Positions 1 through 10,438 of a stretch of 64,000 nt of DNA are shown one piece after another. A program made the position numbers and the translations under genes. The notes beneath the pieces are model-generated. The model worked only from the letters and a program-made list of their open reading frames with translations. It was not told the DNA's origin and did no database searches. This DNA is from Polychytrium aggregatum (taxonomy: Eukaryota > Chytridiomycota > Chytridiomycetes > Polychytriales), in contig NW_026516216.1 of assembly GCF_025602895.1 (NCBI RefSeq), positions 868,001 through 932,000 on the forward strand. The letters run 5' to 3'. Numbering within the stretch: the stretch's first letter is position 1; each line of letters begins with the position of its first letter.

Positions 1-3000
1 TCAAACTATCATCAAGAGTGTCTGCAGCTCGCCGATAATCTTCGAGCGCAATGGGCGTCAGACTATGAGTCGAATAACAGGTAGAGACTCAATATCATCA
101 AATGTGGCGGCCCTGAATCGCGAACATATCCGATTTCCTAGCTTTCGGGAACTCGGATACCGTACTCAGCTACTTGGTTCTGTGCTATTCATCACCACAG
201 GATTGCAATCCACCTGCCTTCTGTTACAAACAGAAGCTATAGATCAAAGTTTGACTTCGTCGCACCCTTCCAAAGGATGCAGTGTGGAAGGTATGCTTGT
301 TGAGAATACCAAGACGCTCGTAACAAAAATTCGCTGGAGAACCGACCGACTTTTATGCATGGTGATAGGCTTCTGGATCTAGTTGATCCCCGCATCAGCG
401 TTATATATGTTTCACCAGTACTGGATGAGACCCAAATGAAGGAAATTGAAGATGTACTCGGTAATTGTAGTCGTCATCGGCGGCTTTAGAATGGCTTCAC
501 ACTGAAGATATGCGTATCTGGATTCCATGGGTTCCATTGGTACACTGCCCTGACCCGGCACATCACTGAAGCGTCCATATCCATCCGCCAGCTGGACACT
601 GTCTAGATTATGCAGATCTGCAGGCCCAAGGAAGATTGCACATAATTGTTCCGGAAAATGCACGGTTCTTTACCCCCAATTCTTCGCTGACAGCTATGCT
701 CCTGATGAGTCCGCTCGCGGTACAGAAAATCCGAGATTTAACTCAAGACCAGAAGGCATACATAGTGCCAGGAGTCATGGGGACGGCAGATATAGAGCTT
801 AGTGCAGTAAGTTCTGGCGATGGATAGATTTACATGGTCGACTTGGTCCTTGCAACTGATGATCCCTAATGTGAGATAAAAATGGGAGACTTGCTCCAAA
901 TATGACCTAGTGAGCATCCATTTCGCCACTCGCAGATCTTGAAGGTGCCGCTGTTGGCCTCAACCCTGGCCATGGAGCTGTTCACTTCGAAAACAAAACA
1001 GCGGATGATGCTTCGTGGGGCCCCAGTAAACCTGGCGCCGGGTGAGTAGAAAAGGTTGGATCTATCGCCAATCATGATGGCCGATACAGCCATAATGAGC
1101 AAACGATTGTCACAATCCCCGGGCTGTCGTGAACAACACATCTCACAAGCAGAGGTAATAACCGAGAACTGCATGGCTAACGCGCACGCCGATGTGTTTC
1201 ATCTCCGGACCCACAAAGCCATTGTTGCTCCAAACTCCCTCAAGGAACTTTGCTACGACATGTCTGTATTGGTATCACAAAACCCACAAATCACCAGGTG
1301 GATATTCAAAATGGATGGATCTATGCAGAGTCGAGGAATAGCGTATATAGGTGAGTTCGTTATACCACTAAGCTGACCAGGCGGTAACGCACTCGGTCCC
1401 GCCAGAGCAGTGGTTGCTTCAACCCGGCACGAGCGCCATCTCTTGAACGTTGGTGCATCGTTTATCACTGGCCGCAGTTCCTGGAGCTCATTTATAGTCA
1501 TAAAATGGCATTTTTGCATCCACGACTCTGACAGATACAAAGCATATCCAGTCGAAAGAGGGCACGTTTCTTCTGGCGACCAGATCGACGACTACTCAAG
1601 TTCTCGAGGGCCTTTCGTCTCACGTGGTTGTTTCAGCCCCAAACATCTACCGATCCTGGTCACATTACTTTACGGCCTTTATGAAATCGGGAGGAATAGT
1701 CGAGGCCACTCCGCCGCTCGGACAAGGCGTCGATGGCAAGAATATGCGCTATCCTATTGTCCACGTTATGATCTGTCCCTCAGGACAGGTGCAAGTTCTC
1801 GGAAATCAGGATCAAGTATGCGAATTCCGGAATGGCGACTGGGGTCAGGCTGCTGGCGATTGGAAGGGTATATTGGTTGCGTATGAGGTGTCTGAATGGG
1901 ATTGTACCACTACTCTAGATTACCGTGGGTGTCTACAAGAACTGGGGAGCCCTCATTCCACAGCAGACCTGCTTCATGGCCGACTTGGAAGACGCCGCTG
2001 TATCCTTGGGAAGATATTGCTTTGAAAAGGGCCTTTTTGGATACTTTTCCTTCAAGTTTGCAGCATGGGACAATCCGTCTGTGGTAGGAATCGCCATTTG
2101 TTGCTCAGTGCAACGAGTTGATACTGGGGCACGCAAGCCCACTTGACTTACTATTCTGGCTTTGGTCAACGCTTCCACACGCCAAAGGACTGTCGAACCA
2201 TTTGGTGCATCGGCTTTGATCCGTACTACTCATTCCCCCTGGTTCAACACCAGAACGCACTTTTGGCCGCTGGATGTACAACAAAGCACGGGCTCATATA
2301 TTTCAACCGCAATCAGGGGCGCCGTCTAAACCTTCGATATATCAGCCGCGTGCCTTTTGTTGATATGGTGAGCCGAGCGCGGCGATTTCGACCCCACTCG
2401 GTCGTGCAAATCGACAACTCTATTTGCCAGGATGGTTATTGTGAACGATTGCAGAGACTCGGAGTCTCAGACTGTTGTGTGCACAACCGACATTTGACGG
2501 ATACCCACGCCCCCTGCCAGACACAAGTCAAGGTGGACTCCAAGACAGATGATATCAGAGAGGATACCCCGGACCTGGAAGAGCGGGCGATATTGGTCAC
2601 GAATTCGGTTGCGCACCCCGAGATGAGATTCATGGATGACCCTTCAATCAATACCATTTGTCTGGACTCTGGCCTGTCCTTTGACAGAAAGGTTGGTCTC
2701 GCAGTAACGGACCCCGTCGATGCGATGAGACAGCAGCTTCAAACCTGCCAGCCCCTCAGGCCACAATCGCTAAAGCTTGTCTGACTCCCTTTCAGTGGAG
2801 GCTTGGCTGGTATTTTTCAAAACTCGACAAATATTGTCCCCAGAGACTCCCGATATTGTAAGAGGCCGAATATGAACGACAGCACATCCCAATGGCGCGA
2901 GGCGTGAGATGCTCATCTAACAGATACAATATTCAGGTGCTGCGCATCAGACCCAGTGTCGGCGATAGAGCAGTTTCTCAATAGCCTGGTGGTGATTTGC

Positions 3001-3045
3001 CGCCGGATCGGAATTCGGAGCACAGCATCCGCAGGGAACATTGAG
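1..3045 (+). CDS. IQCH: IQCH-like (IQ motif-containing protein H) flagellar protein, 5' partial, multi-exon
   Basis: Several short exons read in order resemble the ATP-grasp-like core of IQCH, a protein of cilia and flagella. They include a block near 357-472 (DLVDPRISVIYVSP), one at 630-770 (LHIIVPENARFF, then KIRDLTQDQKAYIVPG), one at 935-1050 (PLLASTLAMELF), one at 1240-1350 (NPQITRWIFKMDGSMQSRGIAY), one at 1620-1890 (APNIYRSWSHYFTAFMKSGG, GQVQVLGNQDQ), one near 1950-2080 (GLFGYFSFKFAAW) and one near 2185-2260 (GFDPYYSFPLVQHQNALLAA). The last block seen, DPVSAIEQFLNSLVVICRRIG, ends at a GAG|GTAAAT donor at 3046. The reading frame changes between blocks and stops separate them, as expected for introns of 60-100 bp; most junctions were not fixed. 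The 5' end lies outside the window. The family call rests on remembered motif patterns. The alternative is a decayed copy, but the long conserved blocks argue for a working gene. Confidence 0.6.
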
Positions 3046-3138
3046 GTAAATATTGGGTGGACAGGTGTCTCGGTACAGGAGACATGACTAGATCGGCCTG
3101 CTCCAACTCAATCGAATCAATCATCGTAAATAACTAAG

Positions 3139-4464
3139 GAAATCTCAACGGCACTGAGCGAAGAGTTGATTCGCCTTCGCCATACAATTTCACTTGGAGA
3201 CCGAAGACATAATATCAAGCCGGTACAATGGCAACGCAAAGAGGTTGCTGAAGACCTTGGGAGCACTAAAGAGACCAGCCCTGGCGTGGGATCCATCCGA
3301 CGATGTTTGTCGATTGGGCAGCATGTAACTGTGCCCGAAGACTATTTGCCGAGTCGGAGGCGATCGACCGGGTCGGTCATTCAGGCCACCCTCACCGTTG
3401 AGAGCATTCGTGGTGTTCTGACGCTTGACGCCGACGACATGCCAAGCAATCACTTCAACCGGCTGGAGGAGATGGTGGAGCAGGTTATGGATCTCCCAGA
3501 CTCTCGCATGTTTCACCTCGAGGAATTTCAGCATACAGACGACGCCTCAAGCAAGGACAGCGAGATTCCGAGTGAATGTCTCGAGCGGCTTCCTTTCAAG
3601 ATCACCAACAATACTCCAAAGTACCTCCGGCAGGCAATTCCCGCACCGCCTCAGTGTGATCCGGTCACTGCACAGCTGGTTAACGAACATGTGCCTTCGA
3701 CGCTTCTCCCTCGAATGTATGCCACTTATGGCCACGAGGAAGAAAAAATCGAGTCCATGTTCCCAGAATGGTATCGGGCTGAAAATCGTGTGAAGCGAGG
3801 CTTGTCAACCGAGGAGTATCTCCGGCTGATGGAACTAGAGCTCAACAAGAAAGAGGAAGAGGCAAGGCTGGTACTACAGAGAGAGCTGGAGAAGCTGAAG
3901 TTGGCCGAAGATGAGGCCAAGAGCTCGCTGGTCTTTGGAGGCGGCGCTCCGCCGGGCGTTTCGGATTTCATGAGGGCTCGAAAGCTGCATCGGAAGCCCA
4001 ATCCACTAAATGCGAAAGATACGAAGCGTCTCAAGGAGAGCCTGTTGCTTGGAGGGGAGCTGACAGAAGAAGACCTCGCCGATCTAGAGGACGAAATCGG
4101 AGACGTGATCAACACCCTGCAGGTGGGATGGGCCACATTCACAAGAGCCGTCGGAAAGGCAGAACCTAGTGCCAGTGCCTCTGCTGAGGGCCAACAGCCA
4201 CCAGGCTCATCAACTCCGTCATCCACATCGGACCAAGATCTTTCTCGGGTTGCGGACCAAGTCAACGCAGTCGAGCAAGAGCCGGGATCTGAGCAAATAA
4301 CGATCAACGATCAGCAGATCCAGCAGATCCAAGACTCGCTGCTTCGCCGTCGAGCGCGAAGGAAGGCCATCCTTCGAAATATGGCCATCCCGGTTGGACA
4401 GGGCCCACGAGGCTTTTTTATTGCTCAAGTTGTTGCCGAGCTGTACACCGAAATTGCGCAATGA
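3139..4464 (+). CDS. Acidic coiled-coil reading frame; possible C-terminal exon of the IQCH-like gene
   Basis: The frame is open from an acceptor-like AACTAAG|G at 3138 to TGA at 4462-4464 (about 441 codons). There is no ATG until 3439 (DDMPSNHFNRLEEMVEQVMD), so it is either a separate gene starting at 3439 (341 aa) or a downstream exon. A putative intron 3046-3138 (93 nt, GT-AG) is phase 0 on both sides and would join it to the IQCH-like gene. The product is hydrophilic: a Glu/Lys-rich helix (TEEYLRLMELELNKKEEEAR and following, encoded around 3800-3920) is a likely coiled coil, followed by a Ser/Pro-rich linker and a Gln/Arg-rich tail. I do not recognise a named domain. Codon use and the absence of stops over 1.3 kb support real coding. 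Confidence 0.6.
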   Translation, partial: EISTALSEELIRLRHTISLGDRRHNIKPVQWQRKEVAEDLGSTKETSPGVGSIRRCLSIGQHVTVPEDYLPSRRRSTGSVIQATLTVESIRGVLTLDADDMPSNHFNRLEEMVEQVMDLPDSRMFHLEEFQHTDDASSKDSEIPSECLERLPFKITNNTPKYLRQAIPAPPQCDPVTAQLVNEHVPSTLLPRMYATYGHEEEKIESMFPEWYRAENRVKRGLSTEEYLRLMELELNKKEEEARLVLQRELEKLKLAEDEAKSSLVFGGGAPPGVSDFMRARKLHRKPNPLNAKDTKRLKESLLLGGELTEEDLADLEDEIGDVINTLQVGWATFTRAVGKAEPSASASAEGQQPPGSSTPSSTSDQDLSRVADQVNAVEQEPGSEQITINDQQIQQIQDSLLRRRARRKAILRNMAIPVGQGPRGFFIAQVVAELYTEIAQ

Positions 4465-4559
4465 ATGCGGCTGCAGCGACTTTGCTGCATATTGTTCAGT
4501 CTTGGCCAATCCTCGGGCACGTTGGTGTGTTGCTGGGTTGGATCGGCCAGGAGGGGCAC

Positions 4560-6800
4560 CTATATCCCCCCACCGATCCGTCGGGACGTTTGTGGCTGAG
4601 AGCCGCCTCCGAGGAGTGATCTCATAATCTCCTCAAATGGATTGGATTGCCGTTTTGGGCCCAAGTCAAAGTAAATGGCCGCAATTTTGTCGACATACTG
4701 TGGATCGATCCAAATCGAATTAGAACGAATGTAGACAAGCACACGTAGAGGTTTAACCTGTGCAATCAGAAAGAGAGACGGGTACGACCAAACTCGGACG
4801 GACGGGAGAGGTGTCTAGCGATCGGGAGATGGTACTTGGCCCATACTCTGCATTGGGTTTGACAGGAGATAGGAGCTATATACCCACCACAGTGAACGCG
4901 GGATCCACTTGCAGGAGGTCCTGGTACTTTGCACGGATACGAAGGAACTCGCTCGAGGCGCTGACAGACCTCTCCACGGCCATAAGAATAAACTTGATAA
5001 AGTTGATGAGGGGAGAGCGGTGCAGTTGAATCGACACAGAGTCGGCATCTACTTTGGCACCCTGGGGCTCGGAGTTAAGTTTCTGGAGATAAGAGTCCAG
5101 AGCAGACGAAGCTGAGGAGGGTTTGTTCACTGCCAATAAGCTGTGGGCGTGCAGTGTGCAGTGAGGTTGGAATACCATCAATGCACATAGTTATAGGATG
5201 CAGGCGCGGAGTTACGTCAGTCGATACAGCATCAGATATTTGGATGAAAGGCGCACTGTGGGGAATGCAATTGGGATAGTTCAATTGGAGCCGCAGAATG
5301 GGCACCAGGGGCGGCAGAGAACGATGGGTATCGAAGGGGACGTGGATTTGCGCTGTTGCTGCTGCCACCTACGCCAGAGCCGTTCGTGCAATGGGATATG
5401 CTGGATCCAGATGGGTGTCGAGTTGAGACCATTCCGCAGCCATGTATCCGGCTGCCTTTGCACTTTCCAAAGGGCCTTGAAGGAAGTGGTGTTCAGCGTC
5501 ATAATAGTAGCGTTCTGTCGTTGGTACATGGGTTCGTTGGTTCGTTGGTTCATGAGCGCATTGGTTCATGAGCGCATTGGTTCATGAGTGCATTGGTTCA
5601 TGAGTGAATTGGTGAATTGGTGAGTCAGCTCAGCTTCGTCCAGAACGTGGTTGAAGGCAATCTGATTCTCAGCTAGTCTTCAATTCCAGCGCTCGGATTT
5701 ATGCATAGTGTTCCTACCTCGATAGAAGCGCAATCCAAATACATGGTGAAGAACTGGGTCGCCTGTTGCAGGAGCCCCGGCCTTGGTCGACCATCTAGGG
5801 TTGGGCCACAAATCGATATTCAATAGCTACATCATCGCTTCGTTTGCCGTCACTCTATAGCATACAGTTGGTTCAAACACAGTCGAGCCGCTCCGGTTGT
5901 CTGGGAAGACGTGAACAGAGGGGAGGCCGCGAATGTCCTTGGGATTGCCAGGTGCGGTCCGAAACGACCGGGATCACTCTGGAATCGAGCACGGGACATG
6001 CAAACTGAGGAGGACAGTGGATCGAGCTGCAGCAGGGTTTCTTACTTGAGAGACGACTTGATAAAATCTTTCAGCTTGGGCTCGTCCACTGGAAAGCCGT
6101 CAAATAACTCCACCAGGAGCGCTTCGGCAGTCGAAGGGAACGTGGAGCCTTGCCTTTAAAATCTATAAACACCACAGCTGGCTCTACAAACGGACTACGA
6201 AAAGGCCACATTCGGCTAATCGATCTCAAAGTCTACCTCGGTTTTGGTCATTGAGCTCGAAGCCTTGGCCGTCGTAGATCTCCAAGAGGCGGTTGCATAG
6301 ATCCAGGGCGCTGCCAAACTCCCGCACTGCCTGAAGGTTGAGTGCTCCAGAATGAACCAGTCGGACAGCTTCTTGGACCTTTCTCTGCTTCAAGTACCTG
6401 AAAAGCCGAGACATCAGAGCGACCCCAGGATTGACAAGGCGACGTGCACTCCGGATCTTGACCGAGGTGCTGAGATGCCTATGTTGCGCGCCGAGCGACA
6501 AGCATACCTCTGGCAGATTGAATTGTACATTTGATGGGCCTCGTAGTAATTGCCATCTTCGACTATGTAGCGAGCAAGATGCGGAAGTAGGTGAAAAATT
6601 AGCTCCGAGGATCAAGAGGATCAAGATGATCAGGGGATCAGGGTGTTCGAGAGGAGCAAGGAGATCGAGGGGACCAGGCCGATCGCAGGTGTCCAGGCAT
6701 CTAAAGCGGACAACTATCGACGCCAAGGGCAGCCGATTGCGGTACCTGATTTCTGGAGCTTGCTGAGGGTCTTCTCGACGCCGCTGTTCACAGAGGCCAT
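4560..6800 (-). CDS. GET4: Get4, Golgi-to-ER traffic protein 4 (tail-anchored protein insertion)
   Basis: Get4 is the alpha-solenoid scaffold that with Get5 links Sgt2 to the Get3 ATPase when tail-anchored proteins are delivered to the ER. Exons read on the minus strand: ATG at 6800 (MASVNSGVEKTLSKLQKS), donor at 6745; exon 6562-6508 (VEDGNYYEAHQMYNSICQR); exon 6397-6237 (YLKQRKVQEAVRLVHSGALN to FELNDQNR); an exon near 6150-6050 (STFPSTAEALLVELFDGFP); one near 5810-5740 (GDPVLHHVFGL); one near 5500-5370 (DAEHHFLQGPLESAKAAGYM); one near 5090-4880 (SPLINFIKFILMAVERSVSA); and a last exon ending at TAG 4562-4560 (QYVDKIAAIYFDLGPKRQSN). The N-terminal GNYYEAHQMY block, the HHFL block and the PLxNF block are all Get4 hallmarks. 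Exact limits of the middle exons are unresolved. Genes on both sides are unrelated housekeeping genes. Confidence 0.88.
5547..5612. repeat. Short minisatellite inside GET4
   Basis: About four imperfect tandem copies of a 16-bp unit (GGTTCATGAGCGCATT and variants) end in shorter GGTGAATT units. They lie between two inferred GET4 exons, so probably in an intron. A short GGTTCGTT run precedes them. Confidence 0.75.
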
Positions 6801-7481
6801 TTTGCAGCTCAGCCGGTCCGAGAGTTGCAACGATCAGGTGTGTGCTGGAGAAAGAACCAGCCAGGCGGCGGAGGAGGCGGCCTGGGATTTTGCAGCGGGC
6901 GTGGCGATTGGATGGGCGTGACAACAGCGAACGAGGACGACTCTTCGATGGTGATGGTCATGGCCTACAGTCGATGCACCGCAGGTCGAGCGACAGCCGC
7001 CAATGTCCGATTCACGCATTTCGTGCGATGAGAGCGGCCGTCGATATGCGTGTCGAATTCTCGACAGGCCCATCCCCATGCACCTGGCCGCTGGCTTGCT
7101 GCACTCAAATGAGGTGCATCCATTTCACAGCAAAGACGGCTCCGTCATCGGACGCGAAGGCATTAACGAGCCATACTCTCCACACGATTCTCCACGACGA
7201 GAGGCAATTTGGTCTGGAATGGCTGCGTTTATGCAGAAAGGCTTGATGCTTACTCCATTGCCAAGTATGGCAGCATGCTTCCCAAGCCACACAGTCAATC
7301 GAGGTCTCAGTCTCATGGAATAGGTGATCGACAGCGAAGGCGTAGAGGCATGGTCGATGGCGTCTCTATTCCCACTCAATGATGACAGAGATCACCAGGA
7401 AATATCGGCAAGCGCCCGGTGCTTCTTGAACAGGCCATTATCGGCATTTGCGAGTGTATGCCGATGAAAATTACGGGCAAA
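6801..7481. other. Intergenic stretch between GET4 and the small mitochondrial gene
   Basis: I see no convincing gene. Frames of up to about 106 codons on both strands (for example 7003-7323, plus) show no recognisable family and no consistent splice model. The stretch should contain the GET4 promoter and the 3' end of the upstream minus-strand gene. Confidence 0.5.
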
Positions 7482-8409
7482 TTAGTTCTGTCTGAACTCA
7501 AGGGCCTTGAGCTTCTCAGCCTTCTCAGCAGCAGCGACCTTCTCCGACTCGGGGATGTAGCTATGTCAAATCGAAAGGAATGGAAGCAGTAGCCACGGAT
7601 CAGCTTTGGCACAATGAAAGACTGCAAGGCAAGGCTGTGTCCTCGAGCCGTCGAACAACCACACCAAGGCTGGTCATAAAAGCGATTCCTCGGCCAAGTC
7701 CTGGTCGGGGAATTATGGACAGGCACAACAGTGGCTTCGCTGCATCTGCCGGTCGATCCCAAATGACCGATCCATCGTCGTCCAGTGCAAATCTTTGTAT
7801 GGTTCTTGGCAGTAATAATCGTCTCAAACGTGGCGCACAGCGACTGTGACACTTCGGCGCTTCTCTCTTCGTGACGAACAACCCAGGTCCAGCCACGATG
7901 GCGGATGGACCAAGGCGATCACAACCATGCCTTGACTACAAATTGACGAATTGGCCCCCCGGGCAGAGTGTTTGCGGTCGCGCCACGAGAGCTTGGGTGG
8001 TTGCCCGCAGGCAGACTCGAGTGGATCAGGGATGGTAACCACCATCGGAGGCCGCTTCGGGACGAGAGCGACAGGCCATCCAGTCCTAGTTGCTGCTTGT
8101 TGTCAAGACTGCCGGGAGCAGGCATTCCCCAAGACGGAGGACAGGCTGGGCAACTTACGGAATCCAGAGGAAGTAGTAAAGGACACCAATCCATCCGATA
8201 ACGGGGTAGATGAGACGGTATCTGTACTTGACGTAGCAGGCGTCCCAGATTTGGCCCAGGGTTGTGGAATCGGTGAACTCGACCTTGGGCACGAACTTTT
8301 TCAAGTTATCGCTGGCAAAGACCGAGTTGCTGTTGTGTCGGACCGAGCCGGCGCGGGCAGCAGGAGTGAGAGCCGAGAAGCGGCGGGCGACAGAGCCAAG
8401 GCGGAACAT
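7482..8409 (-). CDS. Small mitochondrial inner-membrane protein, one transmembrane segment (family not recognised)
   Basis: This is a two-exon gene. Exon 1 is 8409-8159, with ATG at 8409 and a donor CC|GTAAGT. Exon 2 is 7560-7482, with acceptor ACATAG and stop TAA at 7484-7482. The 251 and 79 nt join in phase to give 109 aa. The N-terminus (MFRLGSVARRFSALTPAARA) is rich in Arg, Ser and Ala with no acidic residues, a typical mitochondrial presequence. The body ends in a hydrophobic segment at about residues 67-84 (LIYPVIGWIGVLYYFLWIP), followed by a Lys/Glu/Ala-rich helix (ESEKVAAAEKAEKLKALE). The size and layout resemble small supernumerary subunits of respiratory complexes or ATP synthase. 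It lies 735 bp downstream of ATP17 on the same strand, but that proximity alone does not prove a shared complex. Confidence 0.72.
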
Positions 8410-9143
8410 GGTTGCTATATCTCGCAGGTTCTCGAACGGGATGATGCGGCGAGGCCAGAGGCGGGTGGTCTTGCTTTGGGGGTTTTGCCTGGCTGGCAGC
8501 GAGGCGCGGATGCGAAAAAGAGGGAGAAGCGAGAGCAGGGAGCTAATTGATTTCATTCGACCGAATGAATTGGCTGTGTGGGTGCTGCGCATCGCCAAAG
8601 GCGGGCCAGCCCGCCCGGTTTTATGACAAGCGTGCTGCGGATGGCCATCGTCTCGGCGACAACCAGGCCGTCGATGGCCTCGGCCGATCAGCAGGACTTG
8701 CCCCCTGCGTTCTCTCATAAGCGATGGCATCAAAGCTTTGCTTTGCCGTGAGCCAGCCTGAACTGCACATATATACTTTGGCAATCAACGATGGGTCGAA
8801 AGGCAAACCAGATCGAAGCATGCCCTCATAAATGCTCAAATTGACGGATCTAAACACAAGGGCCATTCAGGGGCTCATGCCGATGTTATATGGAATCCGC
8901 ATGTATTTGGCGGGGTCCAGGTCACAGAGACGCAGGCCTCCGCTCCAAACTGCTGCTTTTAAAGAACAGGTGGGATCCTGATTACCGACAGGGAACAGAG
9001 AGAGAGAGATGCGGCGGATCTCGAGTCAGCGCGGGAGGCCGGTGCCGTCGTCGAGCAATCGAAATCGTATGTCCGCTTGCCAATACAGCCGGTGAGGTGT
9101 GCAGTCACCGCCATCAGAAATCACCATACCTCAGTCCAGACCA
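8410..9143. other. Intergenic stretch between the small mitochondrial gene and ATP17
   Basis: I see no supported gene or RNA. Short frames exist on both strands but show neither family motifs nor splice support. It holds the promoter of the gene ending at 7482 and the 3' region of ATP17. Confidence 0.5.
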
Positions 9144-10006
9144 TTAGTGGAATTCGAAGCGGGGGTGGTAGTGTCTGTATGGGTGGCCGCGCGGCGAAAC
9201 AGAACAGAGCATTTGGGCCTTGTCAGCGATTTCATAGGAAAGGCAGCGAGTCTCGATTGCATTCCTTGCGGGATGACATGTCAGCCCATAAATCGGCTCG
9301 GCGACGCCCGCGCCAAGACATCGACCGACGCTTTGGGTATTATGCTCGGACGACCCTGCCGTTCCCGTGACGGTCAACGGACAAGGGCAATTGTTCTCGA
9401 CAGGAGGATGGCCCCACGACACAATCCTCTGTCCTCCTTTGGCTTGATCGATCCGCCAGAGCCAAGTCCGAGTCCCGAGCAATCGAGTGGCCGATTGCGA
9501 CGATATGCGACTTGATGTGATCCCAAGATCGCTGCATCTCATGATATGCTGGCGGCTCCCATGGCTCCCATGGCTCGGTCCAGCTCGACAACACATATAC
9601 ACGCCGGCATGGTGCCTGTCCATCGATTGCGCTATCTGCCCGGAACAGCGGGTACGTACCCTCCCTTGTAGTATGAGATGTAGAAGCCCACGGGGACCAT
9701 CAGGCCAATGAAGTGCAAGACGGGAACGAACGAGTCCTTGGCGATGTAGTTCTCGTAGTAGCGTCCCCAGAAGGTCTTGGCAGCAGACGCCTGCTTGGGT
9801 CCCTTGGGAATGTTCTGGTAGAAAGACTTCATCTTGTTGAAGAGCTCGGGGTGAGCCTGAGGGTAGCTGGACTGGAGCCGGCCCAGCTCCTTCAGGGAGG
9901 AGATGTTGGGGGGGAAGATGGACTTGTTTCTACGGGCAACGACGAAGCGAACAGTTCTCGCGAGAGTGCTGGGGGCCCGGCGGATGGGCTGACCAAGGAA
10001 AGCCAT
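9144..10006 (-). CDS. ATP17: Mitochondrial ATP synthase subunit f (Atp17)
   Basis: Subunit f belongs to the membrane stalk region of the mitochondrial F1Fo ATP synthase. Exon 1 is 10006-9660 (ATG at 10006 to GGAGG|GTACGT) and exon 2 is 9174-9144 (CATACAG acceptor, stop TAA at 9146-9144). The 347 + 31 nt join exactly in phase and give 125 aa. An Arg-rich presequence (MAFLGQPIRRAPSTLARTVR) is followed by the fungal subunit f signature IFPPNISSLKELG, then FYQNIPKGP, and one C-terminal membrane segment (LHFIGLMVPVGFYISYYKG) with a short His-rich tail (GGHYHPRFEFH) supplied by the 31-nt last exon. The splice is needed to obtain this tail; reading through the donor gives an unrelated end. The gene is divergent from COPG, with start codons 433 bp apart. 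Confidence 0.88.
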
Positions 10007-10438
10007 TTTGACGACGCTTCTGTCGAAACACGGAGGGCCGAACGAAGACGAAAGGCAAGCCGGGCATCGAGGCACGCATTTTTTTGCACTTTTCGTGAGC
10101 GCGCTCTCGCTGCGGTCTCGGCCAGACCGAGAAGCTGCCGAGCCGCCGCTCTCGCCGTGCCCTCTGGCAACAAGCCTGTGCTCGCTGGGGGCCCAAAAGC
10201 GCGTCGCCAACGATGAATTCATTAGCGGGCCAATTAATTGCTGTGGCGAGTGCCCGAGCCGATTGGCCCAAGAGGCGAGAGGACCGAGAGCCTGCCGAGA
10301 GCCTGCCGAGAGCCTGCCGACGAGACCGGCTGCCTCCCTGGCGAGCCAACACCCGCCATCTCGGGCAGCTCGGTCGCCGGAATCTTGTCTCGCGCTTGCT
10401 GTTTCAGCCGCTCGGATTGATACTGTCGATCGGCCACC
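10007..10438. promoter_or_regulatory. Shared upstream region of ATP17 (-) and COPG (+)
   Basis: These 432 bp between two divergent start codons must carry both promoters. No clear TATA box is visible. Around 10286-10321 an 11-bp unit (GAGCCTGCCGA) is repeated about three times in tandem. The repeat may be a regulatory element or simple slippage. Confidence 0.55.

Noticed and set aside
3166-3438. TTG at 3166 as start of the acidic coiled-coil protein
   Set aside because: Nuclear fungal genes start at ATG. The frame is open upstream to an acceptor-like site, so an exon or the ATG at 3439 is more likely.
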